Shown here piece by piece: positions 1 through 12,205 of a DNA stretch of 64,000 nucleotides. Every line of letters begins with the position of its first letter. The stretch's first letter is position 1. The notes below the pieces were generated by a model. The model did no database searches. It saw only the letters and a program-made list of their open reading frames with translations, and was not told the DNA's origin. The position numbers and the translations under genes were made by a program. Source of the DNA: Janibacter terrae NBRC 107853 (GTDB lineage Bacteria > Actinomycetota > Actinomycetes > Actinomycetales > Dermatophilaceae); assembly GCF_001591405.1 (NCBI RefSeq), contig NZ_BCUV01000004.1:62001-126000 (forward strand), in the 5' to 3' direction.

Positions 1-287
1 TCGTCTACACCGCGTCGACGATGGGTGTCACAGGCACCCGGGGCAGCGTCGGCAGCAGCGCGCCCGAGCTCGTCGCCCGGCTGCGCGGGGCGACCGACCT
101 GCCGCTGTGCGTCGGGCTCGGCGTGAGCAACGGTGCGCAGGCGGCCGAGGTGGCCTCCTTCGCCGACGGCGTCATCGTCGGCTCCGCGCTCGTGGCCACC
201 CTCATGGACCGCGGCCGCGACGAGGGGCTGGCCGCGCTCCGCGCGCTCACCACCGAGCTCGCCGAGGGCGTGCGGGGCCGGGTGTGA
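1..287 (+). CDS. trpA: Tryptophan synthase alpha subunit, 3' end only
   Basis: This is the last 95 codons of the alpha subunit, which splits indole-3-glycerol phosphate into indole and glyceraldehyde 3-phosphate for the beta subunit. The reading frame is open from base 3, so the gene begins before the window. The segment VYTASTMGVTGTR followed by a glycine-rich LGVSNGAQ phosphate-binding loop and the closing ADGVIVGSALV strand is typical of the C-terminal third of this TIM barrel. The stop at 285-287 overlaps the GTG start of the next gene, so it heads a tightly coupled run of four genes ending with lgt. In other actinobacteria trpCBA is also followed by lgt, which supports the call. Confidence 0.95.
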   Translation, partial: VYTASTMGVTGTRGSVGSSAPELVARLRGATDLPLCVGLGVSNGAQAAEVASFADGVIVGSALVATLMDRGRDEGLAALRALTTELAEGVRGRV

Positions 288-763
288 CCACCTGCTGGCG
301 CGACCATGTCGGCCTCCTCGCCCGCGTGGCCCTGGGCGGTGTCCTCGTGTGGGCCGGTGCGCTCAAGCTCGGCAACCCGCTCGGCTCGGCCCGGGCGGTG
401 CAGGCCTACGACGTCCTCCCCTTCGAGGTCGCGAAGTACCTCGGCTACGGCCTCCCGTGGCTCGAGGTCGCGGTCGGCGCGCTGCTCGTCATCGGCCTCC
501 TCACCCGCGCCAACGCGCTCGTGGGAACCCTGCTCATGGCGGCGTTCGTCGTCGGCATCGCGCAGGCCTGGGCCCGCGGGCTGACCATCGACTGCGGCTG
601 CTTCGGCGGCGGTGGCCAGGTGGCCGCCTCCGAGACCAGGTACGGCAGCGAGATCGCCCGGGACCTCGCGCTGGCCCTGTGCGGGCTGTGGCTCGTCGTC
701 CGTCCGGCGTCGACGTGGAGTCTCGACCGGGTCCTCTTCGGGACCACGAAGGAGTTGCAGTGA
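284..763 (+). CDS. MauE/DoxX-family membrane redox protein
   Basis: The product is a 159-residue, four-helix membrane protein of the MauE/DoxX type. MauE-like proteins are thought to pass reducing or oxidising equivalents to partner thioredoxin-fold proteins; the substrate here is unknown. A Cys pair in the motif DCGCFGGGG (near residues 103-110) before the last helix is the hallmark of the redox-active members. The GTG at 284 overlaps the trpA stop by four bases (GTGA), which fixes the start although the frame is open further upstream. Its own stop overlaps the start of a DsbA-like gene in the same way. This pairing supports a joint role in disulfide chemistry outside the membrane. Confidence 0.85.
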   Translation: MTTCWRDHVGLLARVALGGVLVWAGALKLGNPLGSARAVQAYDVLPFEVAKYLGYGLPWLEVAVGALLVIGLLTRANALVGTLLMAAFVVGIAQAWARGLTIDCGCFGGGGQVAASETRYGSEIARDLALALCGLWLVVRPASTWSLDRVLFGTTKELQ

Positions 764-1551
764 GCACCACCGACCGCAAGGCCAAGGCGCAGGCCGCCGC
801 CAGGGGAGCGAAGGGGGGCGCCAACGTCCTCGTCGTCGCCGGCGTGGTGGTCGTCCTCGTCATCGCACTCGTCGTCGGCGGGGCCATCTGGGCCTCGACG
901 CGCGGCGGCGACACGGCGGCGAGCAAGCAGCCCGTCGGTGTCGAGCAGGGGCAGCCGATCGAGCCCTTCAAGGACGCGAAACCCGCGGCCGACGCGCCGG
1001 TCGTCGACGTCTACGAGGACTTCCGGTGCCCGATCTGCCAGGTCTTCGAGCAGGCGATGGGCGACACGATCAACGACCTGGCCAAGGACGGCAGGATCAG
1101 GCTGCGCGTGCACCTCAAGACCGTCATCGACACCAACACCGGCGGTGACTCCTCGGCCGTCGCCGGGTCGAGCGCCGTCTGCGCCGCCGACCAGGGCAGG
1201 TGGGAGGAGTACCACGAGGCGCTCTTCGCCCTGCAGCCCGCGACGGAGACGCAGCAGGGATTCCCCGAGGGCGACTACACCCGCGCGGCGAAGGAGGCCG
1301 GTCTCTCCGGCGACGCCCTCGACGCCTGGCAGGAGTGCACGGACGAGGGCACCTACGTCGACTACGTCAGGAGCGTCGACGACGCGACCGTCAAGGACGG
1401 CATCACCGGGACGCCGGTCATCGCGGTCGGCGGGACCCAGCTCAGCTGGGGGGCCCTGATGGACCAGCAGACGGGCCGGGCGGACACCACGCGCCTGACC
1501 GAGGTCCTCACGAGCGGCGAGGTGCCGCAGGACCTGGTGCAGCAGCGGTGA
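760..1551 (+). CDS. Membrane-anchored DsbA-like thiol oxidoreductase
   Basis: The 263-residue protein has a short basic cytoplasmic N-terminus, one hydrophobic segment (about residues 24-46, rich in Val/Leu/Ile), and an extracytoplasmic thioredoxin-fold domain. The active site is CPIC at residues 90-93, preceded by EDFR as in DsbA/thioredoxin_4 proteins. The cis-proline region is GITGTPVIAVGG near the end. Two further cysteines (in AVCAAD and QECTDE) could form a structural or shuttling disulfide. The GTG at 760 sits in a GTGA overlap with the MauE-like gene, so the two are translationally coupled. Likely role: formation or repair of disulfides in exported proteins, with MauE as electron partner (inference). 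Confidence 0.88.
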   Translation: MSTTDRKAKAQAAARGAKGGANVLVVAGVVVVLVIALVVGGAIWASTRGGDTAASKQPVGVEQGQPIEPFKDAKPAADAPVVDVYEDFRCPICQVFEQAMGDTINDLAKDGRIRLRVHLKTVIDTNTGGDSSAVAGSSAVCAADQGRWEEYHEALFALQPATETQQGFPEGDYTRAAKEAGLSGDALDAWQECTDEGTYVDYVRSVDDATVKDGITGTPVIAVGGTQLSWGALMDQQTGRADTTRLTEVLTSGEVPQDLVQQR

Positions 1552-2420
1552 TCCCGGCCACGCTCCCTTCGCCCACCGTCGGGGTTCTCGCGCTCGGACC
1601 GCTGACGATCCACGCGTACGCGCTGTGCATCCTCGCCGGCATCGGCGTGGCCATCTGGATGGGCGACCGTCGCATGCGCGATCGCGGCGGCGAGGAGGGC
1701 CTCGTCCTCGACGTCGCGATGTGGGCAGTGCCCTTCGGCATCGTCGGTGGCCGGCTCTACCACGTCATCACCACCCCGCAGCCCTACTTCGGCGAGGGCG
1801 GGAGCCCCGTCGACGCGCTGAAGATCTGGCAGGGGGGCCTGGGCATCTGGGGCGCCGTCGCCCTCGGCGCCCTCGGGGCATGGATCGGCACCCGGCGGGA
1901 GGGGGTCTCCTTCCTCTCCTTCGCCGACGCCGTCGCACCCGGCGTGCTCGTCGCCCAGGCGATCGGGCGCTGGGGCAACTGGTTCAACAACGAGATCTAC
2001 GGCGAGCCGACCGACCTGCCCTGGGCCGTACGCATCCACGACTGGGATGCCGGCGCCGGGCAGGCGGTCGTGGACTCCGCGGGTGACCCGGTCGTCCTGG
2101 GCACGTACCACCCGACCTTCCTCTACGAGTCGCTCTTCCTGCTCGTGCTCGCGATCGCCATCCTCGCGCTCGACCGACGGCGCCGGCTCGCGCCGGGCCA
2201 GGTGATGGGCCTGTACGTCGCCGGCTACCCGCTCGGCCGCGTCGTCATCGAGACGATGCGCACCGACGCCGCCAACACCATCCTCGGCCTGCGGGTCAAC
2301 ATCTGGACGAGCCTGGTCGTCTTCGTGCTCGGTGTGGTCATCTACACCGTCTGCGGGCGCCGACGCGCCGCGGACGAAAGAGACGAACATCTCACATCCC
2401 GAGATGCGCCCTCTCACTAG
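1548..2420 (+). CDS. lgt: Prolipoprotein diacylglyceryl transferase
   Basis: Lgt transfers diacylglycerol from phosphatidylglycerol to the lipobox cysteine of prelipoproteins at the membrane, the first step of lipoprotein maturation. The 290-residue protein is of usual length with about seven membrane spans. It carries the family signature GRWGNWFNNEIYGEPTD (about residues 140-156), the upstream QGGLGIWGA segment, and the later YHPTFLYES motif. The GTG at 1548 overlaps the preceding stop by four bases, the third GTGA junction in a row, and there is no other good start. At least two lipoproteins in this window (the livK product and the Rieske protein) would be its substrates. Confidence 0.97.
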   Translation: MIPATLPSPTVGVLALGPLTIHAYALCILAGIGVAIWMGDRRMRDRGGEEGLVLDVAMWAVPFGIVGGRLYHVITTPQPYFGEGGSPVDALKIWQGGLGIWGAVALGALGAWIGTRREGVSFLSFADAVAPGVLVAQAIGRWGNWFNNEIYGEPTDLPWAVRIHDWDAGAGQAVVDSAGDPVVLGTYHPTFLYESLFLLVLAIAILALDRRRRLAPGQVMGLYVAGYPLGRVVIETMRTDAANTILGLRVNIWTSLVVFVLGVVIYTVCGRRRAADERDEHLTSRDAPSH

Positions 2421-2539
2421 GTAAGACAGGCGCTGCTACACTCCGTCTTGCCGTGGCCGACGCCGTCCACGCCCTCTGACCCTGTACCTGTCGTTGTCCC
2501 TGACGCGGCAGGTACTTTCGAATCGAGACCCCGAGGACG
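2421..2539 (+). promoter_or_regulatory. gltB promoter/leader region with a hairpin
   Basis: The 119-base gap between lgt and gltB holds a possible -10 box TACACT at 2435-2440 and then a long leader. In the leader a perfect 7-base inverted repeat, GTACCTG (2484-2490) and CAGGTAC (2509-2515), encloses an 18-base loop. A purine-rich GAGGA at 2533-2537 precedes the start codons. The hairpin could matter for control of glutamate synthase, but I do not recognise a known riboswitch and saw no clear GlnR or AmtR box. Confidence 0.35.
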
Positions 2540-7103
<4,564 letters not shown>

Positions 7104-7111
<8 letters not shown>

Positions 7112-8561
7112 CCCGCACGGATTCCTGACCACCCGAGAGCGTGAGCTGCCCGCCCGTCGCCCCGTCGACGTGCGCATCCGTGACTGGAAGGAGGTCTACG
7201 AGGAGCAGCAGACCGGACAGCTGCAGCGCCAGGCCGGCCGGTGCATGGACTGCGGCATCCCGTTCTGCCACTCGGGCTGCCCCCTCGGCAACCTCATCCC
7301 GGAGTGGAACGACCTCGCCTGGCGCGGGGACTGGCACGATGCGATCGAACGCCTGCACGCGACCAACAACTTCCCGGAGTTCACCGGTCGTCTCTGCCCG
7401 GCGCCCTGCGAGACCGCGTGCGTGCTCGGCATCAACCAGCCGGCCGTGACGATCAAGCAGATCGAGGTGACGACGATCGAGGAGGCCTTCGGCCGCGGTG
7501 ACGTCCCGCCGCAGATCCCCGATCGCCTCACCGGCAAGACCATCGCCGTCGTCGGCTCCGGCCCGGCCGGTCTGGCCGCCGCCCAGCAGCTGACGCGGGC
7601 GGGCCACACCGTCGCTGTCTACGAGCGCGCCGACGCACCGGGCGGCCTGCTGCGGTACGGCATCCCGGAGTTCAAGATGGAAAAGCGCATCCTCGACCGG
7701 CGCCTCCAGCAGATGAGGTCCGAGGGCACCCGCTTCCGCTCCGGCGTCGACATCGGCACCGAGATCACCGGGCAGCAGCTGCGGGACCGCTACGACGCGG
7801 TCGTGCTCGCCGTCGGGGCCACCGTGCCGCGCGACCTGCCCGTCCCGGGCCGCGAGCTCGAGGGCGTCGTGCAGGCCATGGACTTCCTGCCGCCGGCCAA
7901 CCGCGTCGCGCTCGGCGAGGAGGTCGAGGACCAGGTGAGCGCCGAGGGCAAGGACGTCATCATCATCGGTGGCGGTGACACCGGGGCCGACTGCCTCGGC
8001 ACGTCCATCCGCCAGGGCGCCAGGTCCGTCACGAGCCTCGAGATCATGCCCCGGCCGGGCGAGGACCGACCGCAGGACCAGCCCTGGCCGACCTACCCGA
8101 TGCTCTTCCGCGTCGCCTCCGCGCACGAGGAGGGCGGTGACCGCGTCTACGCGGTGTCGACGACCGAGATCATCGGTGACGACGAGGGCCGGGTCTCCGG
8201 CCTGCGCCTCACCGAGGTCCGCCGCGGCGACCAGGGCTTCGAGCCGGTCGAGGGCACCGAGCGGGTGCTGCCGGCCCAGCTCGTCCTGCTCGCCATGGGC
8301 TTCCTCGGTCCGGAGCCGGACGGCGTCGTCGCCCAGCTCGGCCTCGAGACCGACGAGCGGTCGAACATCGTGCGCGGCAAGGACTACCAGACCGCTGTCC
8401 CGGGCGTCTTCGTCGCCGGTGACGCCGGGCGTGGCCAGTCGCTCATCGTGTGGGCGATCGCCGAGGGCCGCGCCGCGGCCCACGGGGTCGACCGCTACCT
8501 CATGGGCGAGTCGCAGCTGCCGCGCCCGGTCGACCCGACGGACCGTCCGGTCGTCGTCTGA
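7104..8561 (+). CDS. gltD: Glutamate synthase, small subunit
   Basis: GltD takes electrons from NADPH through FAD and two 4Fe-4S clusters to the large subunit. The 485-residue protein has the N-terminal cluster motif [17 protein letters not shown], a second set in [13 protein letters not shown], an FAD-binding dinucleotide fold [12 protein letters not shown] and an NADPH fold [13 protein letters not shown]. The C-terminal [12 protein letters not shown] segment is the usual second FAD contact. The GTG at 7104 lies inside the end of gltB (eight-base overlap) and gives the expected N-terminus, starting just before the conserved R-x-V-x-V-R-I-R-D-W segment. A strong hairpin terminator follows, closing the gltBD operon. 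Confidence 0.97.
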
Positions 8562-8575
8562 GCCCCGGCCGAGGG

Positions 8576-8615
8576 CGAAGGGGGTGTGACCGCGACGGTG
8601 GTCACACCCCCTTCG
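8576..8615 (+). terminator. Hairpin terminator after gltD, built from a CGAAGGGGG pair
   Basis: A perfect 16-base inverted repeat (CGAAGGGGGTGTGACC at 8576-8591, complement at 8600-8615) encloses an 8-base loop. No long T-run follows, as is common in GC-rich actinobacteria. The outer stem is the dispersed 9-mer found throughout the window. Confidence 0.85.
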
Positions 8616-8624
8616 TCGTCGGCA

Positions 8625-8636
8625 TAGGGTGGAGAC
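8625..8636 (+). promoter_or_regulatory. Promoter of pyk, likely leaderless
   Basis: TAGGGT at 8625-8630 is followed by exactly six bases and then the ATG of pyk, so transcription should start at or next to the start codon. GGAG within the six bases is too close to act as a normal ribosome site. Confidence 0.6.
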
Positions 8637-10121
8637 ATGCGTCGCGCGAAGATCGTCTCCACCCTCGGCCCGTCGACCTCCAGCCCCGAACGCATCCGTG
8701 AGCTCGTCACCGCCGGCATGGACGTCGCCCGGCTCAACCTCTCCCACGGCGAGTACGCGGTGCACGAGGCCAACTACCGCAGCGTCCGCGACGCGAGCGA
8801 CGCGACCGGCCACGCCGTCGGCGTCCTCGTCGACCTGCAGGGGCCGAAGATCCGCACCGGCCGCTTCGCCGACGGACCGATCCACCTGGCGGCCGGCGAC
8901 CACTTCACGATCACCACCCGTGACGTACCGGGCGACCACAGGGTCGTCGGGACGACCTACCCCGGCCTGGCCGGGGACGTGGGCGCGGGGGACACGATCC
9001 TCGTCGACGACGGCAAGATCACCCTGGCCGTCCACGACGTCGACGAGACCGACGTGCACTGCGTCGTCGTCTACGGTGGCCCGCTGTCGGACAACAAGGG
9101 CATCAACCTGCCGGGCGCCGCGGTGAGCGCCCCGGCGCTGTCGGACAAGGACGAGCAGGACCTGCGGTGGGCGCTCGGGCTGCGGGCCGACTACATCGCG
9201 CTGAGCTTCGTGCGCTCCGCCGACGACATCAACCGGGTGCACGAGATCATGGACGAGGTCGGCGAGCGACTGCCCGTGATCGCCAAGATCGAGAAGCCGC
9301 AGGCGGTCGACGCGCTCGAGGAGATCATCGACGCCTTCGACGGCATCATGGTCGCGCGCGGCGACCTCGGCGTCGAGCTGCCCCTGGAGCAGGTCCCGAT
9401 CGTGCAGAAGCGTGCGGTGGAGCTGTGCCGGCAGAAGGCCAAGCCGGTCATCGTCGCGACCCAGGTGCTCGAGTCGATGATCGAGAACTCGCGCCCCACC
9501 CGGGCGGAGGCCTCGGACGCCGCCAACGCGGTGCTCGACGGTGCCGACGCGCTGATGCTCTCCGGCGAGACCGCGGTGGGCAAGTTCCCCATCGAGGTCG
9601 TCAAGACGATGTCCAAGATCATCGAGACGACCGAGGAGGAGGGGCTGAGCCGGATGCGCGACCTCATGGCCCCGCCGACGAGCCAGGGGGGTGTCGTCAC
9701 GGCCGCGGCCGCCGAGGTCGGCGAGGCCCTGGGGGTGAAGTACCTCATCGCCTTCACCCAGCTCGGTGGCTCGGCCCGTCGCCTCGCCCAGGTCCGCTCG
9801 GGCCTGCCGATGCTCGCCTTCTCACCCGTGCAGGACACCCGCTCGCAGCTCTCGCTCGTGTGGGGGATGCAGACCTTCCTCACGCCGCCGGTGACGCACA
9901 CCGACCAGTACGCCCTCATGGTCGACGAGCAGCTGCTCGACCTCGGCTGGTGCCAGGAGGGCGACCACGTGGTCATCGTCGCTGGGTCCCCGCCCGGCGT
10001 CCCCGGCTCCACCAACGCGCTGCGGGTGCACCGCATCGGCGACGCCCGCAACAAGACGGCGGCCGCCTACCGCGACGACGCCGAGACGACGAAGGGCGCA
10101 CTGCCCGGCGGGATGGGCTGA
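8637..10121 (+). CDS. pyk: Pyruvate kinase
   Basis: Pyruvate kinase moves the phosphate of phosphoenolpyruvate to ADP, the last step of glycolysis. The 494-residue protein starts with the typical [13 protein letters not shown] strand and continues through VARLNLSHG, the substrate/metal site [17 protein letters not shown] and the following [12 protein letters not shown] loop, with the K+ and ADP residues of the barrel in place and a complete C-terminal regulatory domain. The ATG at 8637 is fixed by this N-terminus and by the -10 box just upstream. Pyk next to the ANTAR regulator and polA is a conserved actinobacterial neighbourhood. Confidence 0.97.
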   Translation: MRRAKIVSTLGPSTSSPERIRELVTAGMDVARLNLSHGEYAVHEANYRSVRDASDATGHAVGVLVDLQGPKIRTGRFADGPIHLAAGDHFTITTRDVPGDHRVVGTTYPGLAGDVGAGDTILVDDGKITLAVHDVDETDVHCVVVYGGPLSDNKGINLPGAAVSAPALSDKDEQDLRWALGLRADYIALSFVRSADDINRVHEIMDEVGERLPVIAKIEKPQAVDALEEIIDAFDGIMVARGDLGVELPLEQVPIVQKRAVELCRQKAKPVIVATQVLESMIENSRPTRAEASDAANAVLDGADALMLSGETAVGKFPIEVVKTMSKIIETTEEEGLSRMRDLMAPPTSQGGVVTAAAAEVGEALGVKYLIAFTQLGGSARRLAQVRSGLPMLAFSPVQDTRSQLSLVWGMQTFLTPPVTHTDQYALMVDEQLLDLGWCQEGDHVVIVAGSPPGVPGSTNALRVHRIGDARNKTAAAYRDDAETTKGALPGGMG

Positions 10122-10131
10122 CGCGACACCC

Positions 10132-10149
10132 CCGAGCGCTCGGTATGCT
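10132..10149 (+). promoter_or_regulatory. tRNA-Leu promoter with an adjoining palindrome
   Basis: TATGCT at 10144-10149 is a good -10 box, about 14 bases before the tRNA. It is directly preceded by the perfect 12-base palindrome CCGAGCGCTCGG at 10132-10143, which may instead be a small terminator for pyk. Confidence 0.45.
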
Positions 10150-10163
10150 TGCCGCGCACTCCG

Positions 10164-10249
10164 GCCGGGGTGGTGGAATGGCAGACACGGAGCACTCAAA
10201 ATGCTCTGCCCGCAAGGGCGTGCGGGTTCAAGTCCCGCCCTCGGCACCA
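10164..10249 (+). tRNA. tRNA-Leu (anticodon CAA)
   Basis: The 86-base gene folds into a full cloverleaf with a long variable arm, as expected for leucine tRNA. The acceptor stem pairs GCCGGGG (10164-10170) with CCTCGGC, and the 3' CCA is encoded. The anticodon loop CTCAAAA carries CAA at 10197-10199, reading UUG. The T arm is GCGGGTTCAAGTCCCGC. UUG is a rare leucine codon at this GC content. Confidence 0.95.
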
Positions 10250-10279
10250 GACACGACCGATCGATCACGAAGGATGGAC

Positions 10280-10876
10280 ATGGCGGACACCGACGGACAG
10301 CAGGGCCAGCGGGTGCTGCTCGCGGAGGACGAGGCGCTCATCCGACTCGACCTCGCGGAGATGCTCACCGACGCCGGCTACGAGGTGGTCGGTCAGGCCA
10401 GCAACGGCCAGGAGGCCGTCGAGCTCGCCGAGTCCCTGCAGCCGGACCTGATCATCATGGACGTCAAGATGCCCGTGATGGACGGCCTCACCGCCGCCGA
10501 GACCATCGGGGAGCGGCGGATCTGCCCGGTCATCATGCTCACCGCCTTTTCGCAGAAGGAGCTCGTCGAGCGGGCCCGCGACGCCGGAGTCATGGCCTAC
10601 ATCGTCAAGCCCTTCACGGTCTCGGACGTCACCCCCGCGATCGAGGTCGCGACCTCCCGCTGGTCCGAGCTGAAGGCCCTCGAGTCCGAGGTCGCCGACC
10701 TCGGCGAGCGCCTCGAGACGCGCAAGTCGGTCGAGAAGGCCAAGGGCGTGCTGATGAAGAAGCTGAAGATCACCGAGGCCGAGGCCTTCCGGTGGATCCA
10801 GAAGACGGCGATGGACCGCCGCCTCGGCATGCGCGAGGTCGCCGACGCCGTCGTCGCCGGCATGGACAAGTCCTGA
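10280..10876 (+). CDS. pdtaR: ANTAR-domain response regulator (PdtaR-like)
   Basis: This 198-residue two-domain protein has an N-terminal receiver (acidic [13 protein letters not shown], phospho-acceptor Asp in [16 protein letters not shown] and the YIVKPF lysine) and a C-terminal ANTAR helix bundle ([20 protein letters not shown]). ANTAR domains bind paired stem-loops in RNA and act as antiterminators when the receiver is phosphorylated, usually by the PdtaS sensor kinase, which is not in the window. ATG codons occur at 10274 and 10280; GAAGGA at 10269-10274 is well spaced for the second, giving MADTDGQQ. It lies just after the tRNA and may be read through from it. Mycobacterium Rv1626 is the likely counterpart. 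Confidence 0.92.
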   Translation: MADTDGQQGQRVLLAEDEALIRLDLAEMLTDAGYEVVGQASNGQEAVELAESLQPDLIIMDVKMPVMDGLTAAETIGERRICPVIMLTAFSQKELVERARDAGVMAYIVKPFTVSDVTPAIEVATSRWSELKALESEVADLGERLETRKSVEKAKGVLMKKLKITEAEAFRWIQKTAMDRRLGMREVADAVVAGMDKS

Positions 10877-10897
10877 CCCGACGGGGCGCCCGCCCCT

Positions 10898-11650
10898 TCA
10901 GCCGAGCGCGACGACCAGCTGCGTGAGCAGCGGTGCCAGGACCAGCGCCGGCAGCATGTCCCCGACGGGGATCTGACGGATCTGCAGCAGCCGCAGGGCG
11001 ATGCCGACGAGCACGAGGCCACCGGTGGCCGTGAGGGCCGCGATGTGCGCCTCCGGCAGCAGGGCGCCGAGGACCACGCCGAGCACGGTGAGCGAGCCCT
11101 GGACGACGGCCACGCTCACGGCGGACAGCAGCACGCCCACGCCGAAGGTGGAGGCGAAGGCGAGGGCGGCGAAGCCGTCGAGGACGGACTTGAGGGCCAG
11201 CTTGTCGATCCCGCGGCCCAGCCCGTCGTCGAGGCTGCCGAGGATCGTGAGCGGTCCCACGCAGAAGAGCAGGCTGGCCGTGAGCCAGCCCTCGATGAAC
11301 CGCTCCCTCTCGGCGCCGTCGGTCGGGGAGTGGCCGACCCAGCCCTGCACCCGGCCGGCGAGCGAGCCCAGCCAGCGCTCGACGCCGAGCAGGGACCCGA
11401 TGACCGACCCGATGAGCAGCGACCCGAGCACGACGAGCACGGGGGCGCTGGACCCCACCGCCGCGGCCAGGTCGGGGGAGAGCACGTCCATCACCGACAG
11501 GGCGGCCATGAGCAGGGTCACCAGACCGAGGCAGTCGGTGACGACCGACCGGGTGTGCTCCGGGAGGCGGCCGCCGACGAGCATGCCGAGCCCGGCGCCG
11601 ACGACGACCGTCAGGACGTTGAGCACCGTCCCCGCGCCGATGAAGTCCAC
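10898..11650 (-). CDS. DUF554-family membrane protein
   Basis: The 250-residue, multi-span membrane protein matches the DUF554 family: the start [26 protein letters not shown], the central [14 protein letters not shown], a [18 protein letters not shown] segment and the closing [13 protein letters not shown]. Its function is unknown; transport of a small solute is only a guess. The GTG at 11650 begins the conserved GAGT(x)xN segment, although the frame is open further upstream where it runs across the thioesterase gene. It is read on the minus strand, convergent with pdtaR (22-base gap with a weak GGGGC/GCCCC hairpin) and about 30 bases behind the thioesterase gene, with which it may be cotranscribed. 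Confidence 0.85.
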   Translation of the reverse strand: MDFIGAGTVLNVLTVVVGAGLGMLVGGRLPEHTRSVVTDCLGLVTLLMAALSVMDVLSPDLAAAVGSSAPVLVVLGSLLIGSVIGSLLGVERWLGSLAGRVQGWVGHSPTDGAERERFIEGWLTASLLFCVGPLTILGSLDDGLGRGIDKLALKSVLDGFAALAFASTFGVGVLLSAVSVAVVQGSLTVLGVVLGALLPEAHIAALTATGGLVLVGIALRLLQIRQIPVGDMLPALVLAPLLTQLVVALG

Positions 11651-11679
11651 GGGATCCCCCTTCGTCGGTCCGTGGAGCC

Positions 11680-12120
11680 TCAGACGCCCGGGGGCTGGTC
11701 GCGCAGCAGGCAGGTGATCCGGCAGGTGCAGGTGCGACGACCCTCCTCGTCGGTGATGGTGATCTCGTAGCAGGTGGCGGTCCGCCCCAGGCTCACGGGC
11801 ACGGCCGTGCCCGTGACCCAGCCGCTGGCGACCGCACGGTGGTGGGTGGCGTTGATGTCGAGGCCGACGCAGATCTTGCCCAGCCCGGCGGCGTGGATCG
11901 CCGACCCGATCGATCCGAGGGTCTCGGCGAGCACGACGCTGGCCCCCCCGTGGAGGATCCCGTAGGGCTGGGTGTTGCCTTCGACGGGCATGCGGGCCAC
12001 GACCCGATCGGCCGAGGCCTCGAGGACCTCGATCCCCATCCGCTCGGCGAGGGGGCCGCGGATGCCCCTGAAGTCCTCGGCATCGAGCTGTCCCGGCTGG
12101 GGGAGGGAGTCGGTGGTCAT
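11680..12120 (-). CDS. Hotdog-fold thioesterase (PaaI type)
   Basis: The 146-residue protein has the hotdog signature of PaaI/DUF4442-like acyl-CoA thioesterases: NTQPYGILHGGASVVLAET with the HGGA turn that places the catalytic acid/Asn helix, then GLDINATHHR and a final TCRITCLL strand. It should hydrolyse an acyl-CoA or aryl-CoA; the substrate cannot be told from sequence. The ATG at 12120 has a well-placed AGGAGA upstream. In Mycobacterium a thioesterase (tesB1) also sits near pykA, but that is a different subfamily. Confidence 0.85.
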   Translation of the reverse strand: MTTDSLPQPGQLDAEDFRGIRGPLAERMGIEVLEASADRVVARMPVEGNTQPYGILHGGASVVLAETLGSIGSAIHAAGLGKICVGLDINATHHRAVASGWVTGTAVPVSLGRTATCYEITITDEEGRRTCTCRITCLLRDQPPGV

Positions 12121-12192
12121 GGAGTTCTCCTGGTGGGTCGACGACGTCTGCGGAGCAGCCTGCCACGAGTGAGGGCTGTCCCCCCAAGCGCC

Positions 12193-12198
12193 TAGGGT
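12193..12198 (+). promoter_or_regulatory. Promoter of polA, likely leaderless
   Basis: TAGGGT lies seven bases before the GTG at 12206, which favours that GTG over the one at 12197 that overlaps the -10 box. TGTC at 12177-12180 resembles the first half of a PafBC element, but the rest does not match. Confidence 0.55.
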
Positions 12199-12205
12199 GT
12201 GGGGC

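Noticed and set aside
133-760. Open frame upstream of the DsbA-like gene that could suggest a longer fusion protein
   Set aside because: The extra part is Arg/Pro-rich out-of-frame translation of trpA and the MauE-like gene. The GTGA overlap at 760 is the natural start.
11651-12187. N-terminal extension of the DUF554 protein across the thioesterase gene
   Set aside because: The extension is the thioesterase gene read out of frame; the conserved DUF554 start is at GTG 11650.
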